Part shown: positions 42,911 to 51,950 of the stretch, in pieces | Position numbering within the stretch: the first letter of the stretch is position 1 | Layout: each line of letters starts with the position of its first letter | Assembly (NCBI RefSeq): GCF_039134705.1 | Contig: NZ_CP146256.1 | Location: 1,984,001 to 2,048,000 of the forward strand | Length of the DNA stretch: 64,000 bases | Source: Kineothrix sp. IPX-CK | Lineage (GTDB): Bacteria; Bacillota; Clostridia; Lachnospirales; Lachnospiraceae | Reading direction: 5' to 3' | Program-made: the position numbers and the translations under genes | Notes under the pieces: model-generated | The model's input: the letters and a program-made list of their open reading frames with translations, nothing else | Databases searched by the model: none | What the model was told of the DNA's origin: nothing

Positions 42911-43717
42911 ATGAGAAAAATAAAATTAATATTGAAACATGCTTTTTTAATGATATCTTCTCTGATTTGTCTTTTTCCATTTTACTGGATGGTTGTCGGA
43001 GCGACGAATCTTTCGAAGGACATTACGAAAGGAAAGCTTTGGTTTGGAACGGAATTCATGAATAATTTCCGGGCGGTTCAAGATACGGCAGATATTTTTC
43101 AGGCAATCCTCAACACGGCTACTATTACGATCATTCAGGTTCCGTTAGCTCTTTTGATCTGTTCCATGGCAGGCTACGGCTTCGAAAAATATCCGAGCAA
43201 GGCAAGAAATAAATTATTCAACGTATTCCTGCTGACAATGATGATTCCCTTTGCGGCAATCATGATTCCGCTCTTTAATTTTGTATTCGATGTAGGATTG
43301 ATCGATACAAAAGTGAGCGTAATCGTAGCTGCGTTATCGAATACTTTTTTGATTTTCTTCTTCAGGCAGAGCTTTAAGGCCCTTCCAAATGAAATGATCG
43401 AAGCTGCGAGAATCGATGGAGCCAGCGAAATCGGGATATTCTTCCGAATCGCCATGCCTCCTATGAAATCTACCTTCGCGGCAGGTTTTATCTACGCCTT
43501 CATGAAAGAATGGAACAATTACCTGTGGCCGTTACTTACCCTTCAATCCAGTGAAAACAGAACACTGACGCTGTTCCTATCCTCCATATCCTCCGCTTAT
43601 TACGTGGACTATGGGCAAATACTGGTTTCTGTTGTAATCGCAACCCTGCCGACCATACTGATATTCATGACGATGCAGAAGCATTTTGTCAGTGGTATCC
43701 TCGGCGCAAGCAAATAG
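42911..43717 (+). CDS. Sugar ABC transporter permease (MalG-type)
   Basis: A 268-residue six-helix permease. Helix 1 has LICLFPFYWMVVGATN, the usual MalG opening, and the EAA loop is IEAARIDGASEIGIFFRIAMP (about 161-181). The C-terminus FVSGILGASK is typical. It pairs with the preceding permease. The GH35 gene starts 29 bases downstream. Confidence 0.93.
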   Translation: MRKIKLILKHAFLMISSLICLFPFYWMVVGATNLSKDITKGKLWFGTEFMNNFRAVQDTADIFQAILNTATITIIQVPLALLICSMAGYGFEKYPSKARNKLFNVFLLTMMIPFAAIMIPLFNFVFDVGLIDTKVSVIVAALSNTFLIFFFRQSFKALPNEMIEAARIDGASEIGIFFRIAMPPMKSTFAAGFIYAFMKEWNNYLWPLLTLQSSENRTLTLFLSSISSAYYVDYGQILVSVVIATLPTILIFMTMQKHFVSGILGASK

Positions 43718-43746
43718 AGCAAAAGATATAGAAAGGACAAAACACG

Positions 43747-46113
43747 ATGACTACATCCTATCACATAGACACAAAAAATATAGCTCCTGCTATATATCCC
43801 TGCCCTGTTCCTTACAGCGGAACAAATCCAAACGGAGATACCATAGATTTTTCCAATTATTATATGGAATACAATAAGCGGCCTTATTATGCGGTCTCAG
43901 GAGAAATGCATTTTTCCAGAATCGAGGAACGCTTTTGGGAGGATGAGATCATTAAGATGAAGATGGCCGGTATTACGATGATATCAACCTATTTGTTCTG
44001 GATCCATCACGAGGAAGAAAGAGGTGTCTTTGACTGGAGCGGAAATAAGAACATCCGTAAATTTACAAGGCTGTGCAAAGAACACGGCATCTTTCTTATC
44101 CTGAGGGTAGGGCCTTTTTCTCATGGAGAGTGTAGAAACGGCGGATTTCCGGATTGGATGTTCGGTGCACAGTATGATGTAAGAAGCAACGACGAGGAGT
44201 ATCTTTTTTATGTAAAAAGATATTTTAAGGAAATTGGGGAACAAGTCAAAGGGCTGATGTTCAAAGACGGAGGTCCGGTTGTCAGCGTACAGATAGAAAA
44301 TGAATACGAACATGCGTCTTCTCCCTGGGAGCTCACCACCGAAAACAGCGGAGAATGGACGGCCAGCGGCAATGAGGGCGGTTCTCATTTACAGATACTA
44401 AAGGATATGGCGATAGAGGAAGGGCTGATCACGCCGCTTTACAGTACTACGGCGTGGGGTGGAGCATGTGCGCCTATAGAGACCGTCCTGCCCCTGTGGG
44501 GAGGCTATGCATACTGGCCGTGGATTTTCTATGGGGACGACATCAAGGAACATCCGGCTACGACAGAGTTCATATATAAAGACTTTCATAACAATTATGC
44601 GCCCAAATACTATAATTTTGATCCCGAATATCCGCCGGAAGATTTCCCTTTCGTCTGCTGCGAAATGGGAGGCGGTATGGCGAATTATTATAGATATCGC
44701 TTTCAGCTTCCCTTTAGGAGTGTAGAGGCGTTAGCGAATATCAAGACTGCAAGCGGATGCAATTTCTTAGGCTATTATATGTTTCACGGAGGAAGCAATC
44801 CCAAAGGAAAACGGGTACCTTTCTTAAATGAATGTGCGCTTCCTAAGATTTCCTATGATTATCAGGCAGCAGTAGGCGAATATGGTCAGATTAGGGATTC
44901 TTATAAACGAGTGAAGCTTCTGCATTATTTTTATAAGGATTTTGAGGAGCAGCTCTGCAATATGAAAACGGTATTGCCGCAGGAAGCGGCCGATATGGAT
45001 CAGAAGGATACAACGACGCTTCGATATTGTGTCAGAAGCAATAAAAACAGCGGTTTCCTTTTCATCAATAATTTTCAGGATCACGTGGAAATGAGCGATC
45101 AGCAGGATTTTTCTGTTATGGTGCAGACGGGAGAGGAGTCCGTGCGTATTCCGCAGGCCGGTGGAATGTCGCTTAGGAAGGAGGCGAGCTGTATCCTGCC
45201 TTTTAATATGGACCTGGATGGACAGCTGCTGGAATACGCTACGGCACAGCCTATTTTGAAAATGCAGGATAACGGCATTTGGCATTATTTTTTCTTCGTT
45301 CCCGAGGGAATGAAGCCTGAGTTTAAGCTGAAAGGAAGGGATACGATTTATGTGCCGGAGGATAAGAGCAGCAGGACGGTAATCCGCGGAGAGGATGGAA
45401 GAGAAATTGTCCTTTGTGTTCTCAATCGCCAGGACAGCTTAAGGCTGTGGAAAATTGACAGAAAAGACGGAGAGATGCTCATACTTTCCGATGAGACCGT
45501 TTTGGAGGATAGAGGAAAGATAAGGATAGAAAGTATCGGAAAAGAAAGCGGGACTATTGCGGTATTTCCTCAGCGCGATCAACCGGTTACCGTGGGCGGC
45601 AAAGGCTATGAGGCAGTTTCACAAGGAGAGATTTTCACCTATTATGAAGTCTCATACGGAAAGAATGAAGTGGAATTTCAGTGGGAGGACATCAGCTCCA
45701 AGGAAAAGGCAAGCAGCGGAGGCTTGAAGCGTCCGGTAATCGGAAGTCCCATTACATCCACGAAAATTGTCAACGCCAGAGCAAAGGTCACTATGCCTGA
45801 GGAGGCCTTTGATAATTGCAAACAAATATTGATGCAAGTAGATTATATCGGAGATATCGGATACGCATTTTCAGACGGAGATTTAATCAACGACAATTTC
45901 AGCAACGGAGCGGTATGGGAATTCGGCATTAAAGCATATGAAAAGGAAATCGTTGAAAAAGGCTTTCACATATATGTTTCGCCTAAGCGTAAGGGCAGTC
46001 ATGTGAACTCGGACTCTGAGATGGCTGCACGTTTTGAAGTATATGATGAGGCAGTAGCCCAGATTCACGGGATACGCGCGGTTCCGGTGTTCGATTGTTT
46101 GACGGATTTATAG
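43747..46113 (+). CDS. Intracellular beta-galactosidase, glycoside hydrolase family 35
   Basis: A 788-residue GH35 enzyme without a signal peptide, so it acts on imported sugar. The TIM barrel opens YYAVSGEMHFSRIEERFW and continues MISTYLFWIHHEEERGVFDW and GPFSHGECRNGGFPDWM. VSVQIENEY places the acid/base at Glu186, and PFVCCEMGGG gives the likely nucleophile at Glu306. The rest (about 390-788) is made of beta-sandwich domains that are not assignable by motif. With dgo genes downstream it would release galactose or galactonate units from a beta-linked substrate. Confidence 0.92.
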   Translation: MTTSYHIDTKNIAPAIYPCPVPYSGTNPNGDTIDFSNYYMEYNKRPYYAVSGEMHFSRIEERFWEDEIIKMKMAGITMISTYLFWIHHEEERGVFDWSGNKNIRKFTRLCKEHGIFLILRVGPFSHGECRNGGFPDWMFGAQYDVRSNDEEYLFYVKRYFKEIGEQVKGLMFKDGGPVVSVQIENEYEHASSPWELTTENSGEWTASGNEGGSHLQILKDMAIEEGLITPLYSTTAWGGACAPIETVLPLWGGYAYWPWIFYGDDIKEHPATTEFIYKDFHNNYAPKYYNFDPEYPPEDFPFVCCEMGGGMANYYRYRFQLPFRSVEALANIKTASGCNFLGYYMFHGGSNPKGKRVPFLNECALPKISYDYQAAVGEYGQIRDSYKRVKLLHYFYKDFEEQLCNMKTVLPQEAADMDQKDTTTLRYCVRSNKNSGFLFINNFQDHVEMSDQQDFSVMVQTGEESVRIPQAGGMSLRKEASCILPFNMDLDGQLLEYATAQPILKMQDNGIWHYFFFVPEGMKPEFKLKGRDTIYVPEDKSSRTVIRGEDGREIVLCVLNRQDSLRLWKIDRKDGEMLILSDETVLEDRGKIRIESIGKESGTIAVFPQRDQPVTVGGKGYEAVSQGEIFTYYEVSYGKNEVEFQWEDISSKEKASSGGLKRPVIGSPITSTKIVNARAKVTMPEEAFDNCKQILMQVDYIGDIGYAFSDGDLINDNFSNGAVWEFGIKAYEKEIVEKGFHIYVSPKRKGSHVNSDSEMAARFEVYDEAVAQIHGIRAVPVFDCLTDL

Positions 46114-46147
46114 AAGGATGAAAGCTTGAAAGGAGAGTGAAGATAGA

Positions 46148-47296
46148 ATGAAAATCACGAAATTGGAATTATTTAAAGTGCCGCCCAGATGGTTGTTTCT
46201 CAAGATTTCAACCGATGAAGGATATACAGGCTGGGGCGAGCCGGTAGTGGAAGGAAGAGCGGATACGGTAAAGGCTGCGGTCATGGAACTTAGCACTTAT
46301 TTGATTGGAGCAGACCCCATGAAAATAGAAGATTTGTGGCAGGTTCTCTACAGAGGCGGCTTCTATCGTGGAGGTCCGGTTCTTACATCGGCGATTTCCG
46401 GTATCGAGCAGGCGTTTTGGGACATAAAGGGCAAGTATTACAACGCACCGGTTTATGAGTTATTAGGAGGAGCATGCAGGGACAGGATAAAGGTCTATTC
46501 GTGGATAGGAGGCGAGAAGCCGGACGAGGTAGCGAAGCTTGCGAAGGAAAAAAAGGAGCAGGGATTTTCGGCCATTAAGATGAACGCTGCCGGAGAAATG
46601 AACTATATCGATGATTTCAGCAAGGTGATGGGAGTGGTGGAGAGAGTTGCCACCATCCGCGAGACATGCGGAATTGACTTTGGAATTGCCGTAGACTTTC
46701 ATGGGCGGGTACATAAGCCTATGGCGAAGGTCATGGTAAAGGAATTGGAGAAATATCACCTGATGTTTATCGAGGAGCCGGTGCTTTGCGAAAATTACGA
46801 AGCCTTTTCTGAAATCGCATCTTATACCTCCGCACCTATTGCTACGGGGGAACGCCTTTATACGAGATGGGATTTTAAGAAAATTTTTGAGCAGGGCGCA
46901 GTCAATATCATCCAGCCGGATCTGTCCCATGCTGGAGGTATTCTGGAATGTAAGAAAATTGCGGCGATGGCGGAAGCCTACGATATGGCGGTAGCGCCCC
47001 ACTGTCCTCTCGGACCGATTGCTCTGGCTGCGTGCATTCAGCTGGATGCATGTACACCGAATGCGGTGATTCAGGAACAGAGCATAGGAATTCATTATAA
47101 CAAAGGAAACGACGTATTGGATTTCTTGAAGGACAAGACAGTATTCAAATATGAAGACGGGTATGTATCCCTGCCGGCAGGACCGGGGCTCGGTATCGAA
47201 ATCGATGAGGATGTAGTGCGCGAATTGGATAAGACAGGGCATAGCTGGAAGAATCTTGTGTGGAGAAATCTTGATGGAACAGTTGCAGAATGGTAG
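46148..47296 (+). CDS. dgoD: D-galactonate dehydratase DgoD
   Basis: A 382-residue enolase-superfamily (mandelate-racemase group) dehydratase that turns D-galactonate into 2-keto-3-deoxy-D-galactonate. It follows E. coli DgoD over its whole length: PPRWLFLKISTDEGYTGWGEP, YRGGFYRGGPVLTSAISGI, VDFHGR, FIEEPVL, GERLYTRWDFK, IIQPDLSHAGGI, HCPLGPIALAAC and the ending NLDGTVAEW. Metal ligands lie in the D-FHGR, EEP and GER motifs, and the catalytic His in HCPLGP. The close match supports galactonate rather than another sugar acid. Confidence 0.95.
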   Translation: MKITKLELFKVPPRWLFLKISTDEGYTGWGEPVVEGRADTVKAAVMELSTYLIGADPMKIEDLWQVLYRGGFYRGGPVLTSAISGIEQAFWDIKGKYYNAPVYELLGGACRDRIKVYSWIGGEKPDEVAKLAKEKKEQGFSAIKMNAAGEMNYIDDFSKVMGVVERVATIRETCGIDFGIAVDFHGRVHKPMAKVMVKELEKYHLMFIEEPVLCENYEAFSEIASYTSAPIATGERLYTRWDFKKIFEQGAVNIIQPDLSHAGGILECKKIAAMAEAYDMAVAPHCPLGPIALAACIQLDACTPNAVIQEQSIGIHYNKGNDVLDFLKDKTVFKYEDGYVSLPAGPGLGIEIDEDVVRELDKTGHSWKNLVWRNLDGTVAEW

Positions 47297-47318
47297 AAAG
47301 GAACAGAGGGGAAATCAG

Positions 47319-48329
47319 GTGGAAGAATGCTGTTTAGTAATCGACGGAGGCACGACAAATACCCGTTTTGTGCTGGTAAATCCAAAAAACGGAAAAGTGC
47401 TTGCGAGAATGGAGCGCAGGGTGGGAGCGACGGATGCCGCTTCCTTGTCCTCCAATGAAAAGCTGAAAGAAAGCGTGAAAGCTGCAATCACCGAATTGCA
47501 GAAAAAAAATAAATGCGTGATCAAGCAAATCTACGCTTCTGGAATGATTACCTCCAATGCGGGACTGTACGAGCTTTCCCATATCGAAGCTCCTGCCACG
47601 GCCGGGGACATAAGAAACGGAATCAAGACAGTGATACTGCCAGAGGTCGGAGGGAACATAGAATTTCACTTTATACCCGGAGTAAAGTTTCAGAACCAGC
47701 GGGAAATCGGAATCGATATGATGCGGGGCGAAGAGGTGGAAATATTCGGGGCGCTGGAGGCGGAAGATTTCCATAAATCAGTTATGTTCATACATTTCGG
47801 TTCCCATAATAAGCTGATATCCGTTCAAAACGGCGTAATATGCAATGCTGTTACGACGATAAGCGGTGAGCTGATTTGGGCGATTGCCAAGGAAACAATA
47901 CTTAAGAGCTCGATCGGCAGCTTTAAAGAGGCTTTTGAAATGGATGAGGAATATGTAAAATTGGGGTACTATGAGACGAAGAGGAACAATATTTCGAGAG
48001 CGCTGTTCGTAGCGAGGATTCATCAGGTAATGAACAAAGCCACCCCGGGACAGGTGAAATCCTATTTATACGGAGCCATGACCTTTATCGATTTCCAGGC
48101 ATTCTCTGAGCTTATGACGAAAAAGACGGATAAAATAGTTCTTTATGGCAGAGAAACTTTTATCGAGGCATTCAAAATCTGTATACCGCTTTGGGAAGAA
48201 ATCGTACCGGATGGAATCTGCATAAGAGAAATCGGCTTTGCACAAAGCGAACAGCTTAGTCTGAATGGTATTCGCACAATTCTGTCAAACTGTTTGGAAG
48301 AAGCGGAAAGGGCGGAGAAAATATGTTAA
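47319..48329 (+). CDS. dgoK: 2-dehydro-3-deoxygalactonokinase DgoK
   Basis: A 336-residue kinase of the ASKHA fold that phosphorylates 2-keto-3-deoxygalactonate. The phosphate-1 motif is VIDGGTTNTRFVLV at the N-terminus, and GVEIFGAL/FIHFGSHNKLI segments match DgoK proteins. The GTG at 47319 follows AGAGGGGAAATCA and avoids overlap with dgoD. In-frame ATGs upstream (47274) would overlap dgoD and are less likely. Its end overlaps dgoA by 7 bases. Confidence 0.92.
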   Translation: MEECCLVIDGGTTNTRFVLVNPKNGKVLARMERRVGATDAASLSSNEKLKESVKAAITELQKKNKCVIKQIYASGMITSNAGLYELSHIEAPATAGDIRNGIKTVILPEVGGNIEFHFIPGVKFQNQREIGIDMMRGEEVEIFGALEAEDFHKSVMFIHFGSHNKLISVQNGVICNAVTTISGELIWAIAKETILKSSIGSFKEAFEMDEEYVKLGYYETKRNNISRALFVARIHQVMNKATPGQVKSYLYGAMTFIDFQAFSELMTKKTDKIVLYGRETFIEAFKICIPLWEEIVPDGICIREIGFAQSEQLSLNGIRTILSNCLEEAERAEKIC

Positions 48330-48940
48330 AACAACATTTTTATGACACAAGAGTCATTGCTATTTTAAGAGGTGCCGCAGGAAAGGATTTGGAGGAACTG
48401 GCAGAGGCCATCTGTGTGGGCGGAATTATGTTTTCGGAGGTGACGTTGAACTCACCGGATGCCCTTTTATCCATTGAGCGCCTGAGGGAGACCTTCGACG
48501 GAAAGATGCACATAGGAGCGGGAACTGTAACGAATCTGAAGGCGGTGAGGGAAGCCGTGGCAGCGGGGGCGGAGTTTATCGTTACGCCTAATATCGACGC
48601 CGATGTTATACGCTACTGTGTCTCCAAAGATATCCTCATCACTCCGGGGGCGCTTACCCCTACTGAAATCGAAGAGGCCATGCGCTTTGGCAGCGAATTC
48701 GTGAAGGTATTTCCCGTGGGAAGGCTGGGGGCAGGATATATTAAGGATGTTCTGGCACCTTATGATAAAGCGAAGCTGATTGCTGTGGGAGGCATAAATG
48801 CAGAAAACAGCGAAGAATATAGGAAAAACGGAGCCTTTGGAATCGGAGTGGGAGGAAGCCTGTGTAAGATACCGGAGGACAGGGACTTTGGAAAAATCAG
48901 CGATTATGCCAGAAGACTGGTGGAGTCCTTCAGAAGATAA
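48323..48940 (+). CDS. dgoA: 2-dehydro-3-deoxy-6-phosphogalactonate aldolase DgoA
   Basis: A 205-residue class I KDPG/KDPGal aldolase that splits the phosphorylated sugar acid into pyruvate and glyceraldehyde-3-phosphate. The barrel shows IMFSEVTLNSPDAL with the catalytic Glu, GAGTVTNLKAVREAVAAGAEF, and the Schiff-base lysine in EFVKVFPVGRLG. The dgoD-dgoK-dgoA set is complete and in enzymatic order, so KDPGal is the more likely substrate than KDPG. Confidence 0.93.
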   Translation: MLKQHFYDTRVIAILRGAAGKDLEELAEAICVGGIMFSEVTLNSPDALLSIERLRETFDGKMHIGAGTVTNLKAVREAVAAGAEFIVTPNIDADVIRYCVSKDILITPGALTPTEIEEAMRFGSEFVKVFPVGRLGAGYIKDVLAPYDKAKLIAVGGINAENSEEYRKNGAFGIGVGGSLCKIPEDRDFGKISDYARRLVESFRR

Positions 48941-49115
48941 AAAATAAGGTCAGGAAGGTTCGTTCAAGGCTGATGGCTGAACTGTTACGGATTTTCTTCT
49001 TCCCGGTTTGGGAAATACTGACAAAATCTGAAGTATGTGATAAAATGAATCATCGGTACCGGCTGCCCGGATGGATGTACGGATGGTGGAAAACGAAGAG
49101 AAAGAGGATAGGAAT
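48941..49115. other. Intergenic region before the IclR regulator gene
   Basis: 175 bases follow dgoA with no T-tailed hairpin. A TTGAGA-like or weak AT-rich stretch exists, but no convincing promoter. The regulator may be cotranscribed with the dgo genes. Confidence 0.35.
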
Positions 49116-49886
49116 ATGGCATATACGGAGCATAGGTCTACGGCAAGGATTCTGCGGATTCTTGAACTGGTGGCGCAAAAGGAAGAAGGATATACTTTAT
49201 CTAAGCTGGCGGAGCTTTTGGATGCGCCGAAGGGAAGCATTTTCCCGATGATACAGACCTTGAAAGAATTCCATTTCCTGAGGCAGGAGGAACACACCGG
49301 CTTATACAAAATCGGGCCTGCCGCATTTCAAGTCGGAATGTCGTTCGTGAATAACGGCGGCACTTTGAAATATGTGGAGAAGGTGTTGGAGGATATCGTT
49401 GATCAATGTCTGGAGACGGTCCATTTTGCAGTTCTGGATAAGGGTAATGTAGTCTATTTATTAAAAAAGGACTCGCCCCAGGCGATCCGGATGACTTCCT
49501 CTGTTGGAAAAACCTTGCCCGCTTATGCTACGGGGATAGGGAAGGCCCTGCTTTTGGACTGTTCCCTGGAGGAGCTTCACAGGATATATCCCGACGGGCT
49601 GCACAAGATGACGGAGAATACCATCGTCGATTTCGATATGCTCCACGATCAGCTTACCGGTTTTCGCGGGGATGATGTGTCCTATGAATACGAAGAATCC
49701 AACAAGGATGTACAATGCGTGGCGGTGGCAATCCGTAAGTCAGGTAAGATCATTGCCAGCGTCAGTGTAGCGGTTCCGGTATTCCGCTGTACCGATGAAA
49801 AACAGCTGGAAATCAAAGAAATTCTATTAAGAGCTAAAAAGGTATTAGAGAATTATTTCATGAATGAAACGGTGAGCTTCAGCTAG
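49116..49886 (+). CDS. IclR-family regulator of the galactonate operon
   Basis: A ~256-residue regulator. The N-terminal winged helix is STARILRILELVAQKEEGYTLSKLAELLDAPKGSIFPMIQTL (about 7-48). The C-terminal effector domain (AVLDKGNVVYLLKKDSP; TLPAYATGIGKALL) is the IclR GAF-like fold. The start is the ATG at 49116 (AGAGGATAGGAAT); an in-frame codon at 49071 would add 15 residues. IclR/GntR proteins commonly control dgo genes and respond to the sugar acid, so galactonate is the likely effector. Confidence 0.9.
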   Translation: MAYTEHRSTARILRILELVAQKEEGYTLSKLAELLDAPKGSIFPMIQTLKEFHFLRQEEHTGLYKIGPAAFQVGMSFVNNGGTLKYVEKVLEDIVDQCLETVHFAVLDKGNVVYLLKKDSPQAIRMTSSVGKTLPAYATGIGKALLLDCSLEELHRIYPDGLHKMTENTIVDFDMLHDQLTGFRGDDVSYEYEESNKDVQCVAVAIRKSGKIIASVSVAVPVFRCTDEKQLEIKEILLRAKKVLENYFMNETVSFS

Positions 49887-49941
49887 ATTTATAGTTTGCT
49901 GTGCCTGTATATAATCTGATCGATCATATAGTTTTATGTAT

Positions 49942-49978
49942 GCCTCTCAGCGCTGCTGCTGAGAGGCCTTTATTTTTT
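49942..49978 (+). terminator. Terminator after the galactonate operon
   Basis: The 10-bp stem GCCTCTCAGC (49942-49951) / GCTGAGAGGC (49958-49967) is followed by CTTTATTTTTTT. Confidence 0.92.
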
Positions 49979-50138
49979 TACAGCAGGTTCGGTTGCATCT
50001 GCTGTAAATAGCTATAATAAGATTTTAATAAAGATAATAAGAATTTAATAATAGATTCACGCGGAAACACAAGACAAAAAATGGAAAAAGTATTATAATG
50101 AATCTATCTTACAAGAGAAAAAGGAGAGAAACATACAT

Positions 50139-51467
50139 ATGGAAATGGATGTGACAAAGAAAAATAAAGCGTGGATACGTCTTCTGTGTATGATTGCCGG
50201 ACCGGTAATCGCCTTCGGTCTGATAACTGTTTTTATACTGATGCAGGTAGCGGGGCAAAGGATGACCGTTGGATTTGCGATATTGGTTCTCGCCGTACTT
50301 TTGGTATTGTTAGGGGCGGTAATATTCGGCTTTATTGAAGCTATTTTGAGAAATCTGGGGAAAATGGCTAAGAACTTCGATAAGATCGCGGACGGAACGA
50401 TGACGTTAGACGGCAATAAGCTGACGGAGCGTAAAGATGAGCTGGGACAGATGATGCGAAATGTGAACGAGATGATGAAGTCCTTTGCAAAGGTCGTAGT
50501 GGGAATAAAGAATGCCGTAGATTCTTTGGATTCTGTTTCCGGCGATTTTCGTGAATCCTTTGATAACATGGCGAAGGCTATGGAGCAGGTAGGCCGTGAG
50601 GTAGAGAGCATCACTTCGAATACCGTATCGCAGGCTGACCAGACGAAAGAAATTGAAAGCGAGATACTGGACATCAGTCATGCAATAGAGACCATTGCGG
50701 CGAACATAGAGGCACTTACCGAGAGTGCGGATAAGATGAAGGATTATAATCAATCCTCCGAAGAAATTATGCAGGAGCTTGTAACTATCAGCGAGGAGAA
50801 CAGCGAGTCGATTGAAAATGTCAGAAGCCAGACGGATCTTACCAATCAGTCGGCACTGGAAATTCGTCAGGCTACAGAAATCATTGCGGGAATTGCGAGC
50901 CAGACCAATCTGCTTGCACTGAATGCTTCCATAGAGGCGGCGAGAGCCGGGGAACAGGGAAAAGGCTTCGCAGTGGTTGCCGAGGAGATACGTACCTTGG
51001 CGGACCAGTCGAGAGAATCTTCCGAGCATATCAGCAAGATCGTCAACATATTGATCGAGAATTCGAACGTGAGCGTGGACGTTACTCAGAAGGTATCCGA
51101 TGCGTTTGTACAGCAGAACGAGAAGATCCGCCAGACAAAGGATATTTTTGCAAAGCTTAATCAGGAGATTATCAGCGTTGGTTCTTCCATCGATGGTATC
51201 AATACTGAGGTCAATACACTGGATGGCCATAAGGATGTGATGAAGGATGGTATCGTTTCTTTGGCGGATGCGGCTGAGAGGAATACGGCAAGCGCAAGGG
51301 AGACTACCAATGCGATGCTGGAATTTGAAGGTCTTGTGACCGACTGTAAGCAGGCAACGAACAAGATTACTTCGGTAACTCATGACCTGGTAGAAAATAT
51401 CGAAAAAATCGGCATGACGGCGGAGCGCAGAAAGGCTATGTTCGAAAATAGTATAATAGGCGGTTGA
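50139..51467 (+). CDS. Methyl-accepting chemotaxis protein without an external sensor domain
   Basis: A 442-residue chemoreceptor. Two helices (about 11-33 and 43-70) are separated by only ~9 residues, so there is no ligand-binding domain outside the cell. A HAMP-like segment ([21 protein letters not shown], near 67-90) leads to the coiled-coil signalling domain, with the conserved hairpin tip near 265-300 ([33 protein letters not shown]). The signal is probably cytoplasmic, energy-related or intramembrane. The ATG follows GGAGAGAAACATACAT. It is monocistronic with terminators on both sides. Confidence 0.93.
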   Translation: MEMDVTKKNKAWIRLLCMIAGPVIAFGLITVFILMQVAGQRMTVGFAILVLAVLLVLLGAVIFGFIEAILRNLGKMAKNFDKIADGTMTLDGNKLTERKDELGQMMRNVNEMMKSFAKVVVGIKNAVDSLDSVSGDFRESFDNMAKAMEQVGREVESITSNTVSQADQTKEIESEILDISHAIETIAANIEALTESADKMKDYNQSSEEIMQELVTISEENSESIENVRSQTDLTNQSALEIRQATEIIAGIASQTNLLALNASIEAARAGEQGKGFAVVAEEIRTLADQSRESSEHISKIVNILIENSNVSVDVTQKVSDAFVQQNEKIRQTKDIFAKLNQEIISVGSSIDGINTEVNTLDGHKDVMKDGIVSLADAAERNTASARETTNAMLEFEGLVTDCKQATNKITSVTHDLVENIEKIGMTAERRKAMFENSIIGG

Positions 51468-51508
51468 AATGGACTGAACCAAAATATAATTGGAAATTGA
51501 TAAGCTGA

Positions 51509-51540
51509 GGCGGACCTAAAAACGGGTTCCGCCTTTTTTA
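51509..51540 (+). terminator. Terminator after the chemoreceptor gene
   Basis: GGCGGACC (51509-51516) pairs with GGTTCCGCC (51525-51533, one bulge) and is followed by TTTTTTTA. Confidence 0.88.
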
Positions 51541-51547
51541 TATTAAA

Positions 51548-51607
51548 ATATCAATTTCATATTGATATTTTTCGATATGATGCATATAATATATCATATC
51601 GAAAAAT
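51548..51607 (+). promoter_or_regulatory. ars promoter with two palindromic ArsR operators
   Basis: TTGATA (51562-51567), 17 bases and TATAAT (51585-51590). ATATCAAT (51548-51555) mirrors ATTGATAT (51561-51568) over the -35 box. A perfect 15-bp inverted repeat, ATTTTTCGATATGAT (51567-51581) with its mirror at 51593-51607, brackets the -10 box. Such AT-rich dyads over the promoter are typical ArsR sites. Confidence 0.85.
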
Positions 51608-51626
51608 ATAGATTTGAGGTGATAAT

Positions 51627-51950
51627 ATGGACTACTATTTGGAGAATATAAAAGTATTCAAAGCATTGGGCGATCCCAAGAGAGCTATGATCGTAGATAT
51701 GCTATCCTGCGGGGAACTGTGCGCCTGCAAAATTTTAGAAAAGTTTGAAATGTCCCAATCCACGCTGTCTCATCATATGAGACTCTTATGTAAAAGTGGA
51801 ATCGTCAAGGCAAGGGAGGAAGGTAAGTGGACGTATTACTCTCTGGATGAGGAAACTATCGGTAAGACAAAGCAGTTTTTTACTTTCATCACAACCCAAA
51901 AGGGAAAATGCATTTGCAGAGAAAAAGAGAAAGCCGGTGATATGATATGA
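51627..51950 (+). CDS. arsR: Arsenite-responsive repressor ArsR
   Basis: A 107-residue ArsR/SmtB winged helix. The metal-binding helix reads ELCACKI (Cys32 and Cys34), matching the ELCVCDL site of E. coli ArsR. Cys28 and the C-terminal KCIC pair may add thiolates. The recognition helix is MSQSTLSHHMRLL. It would leave DNA when As(III) or Sb(III) binds. Its stop overlaps the start of the ACR3 gene (51947-51950). Confidence 0.93.
   Translation: MDYYLENIKVFKALGDPKRAMIVDMLSCGELCACKILEKFEMSQSTLSHHMRLLCKSGIVKAREEGKWTYYSLDEETIGKTKQFFTFITTQKGKCICREKEKAGDMI

Noticed and set aside
46463..47242. 259-codon reverse-strand frame inside dgoD
   Set aside because: It is a shadow of dgoD; the forward frame matches the family throughout.
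50406..51482. 358-codon reverse-strand frame inside the chemoreceptor gene
   Set aside because: It arises from the codon bias of the coiled-coil gene; no family resemblance.
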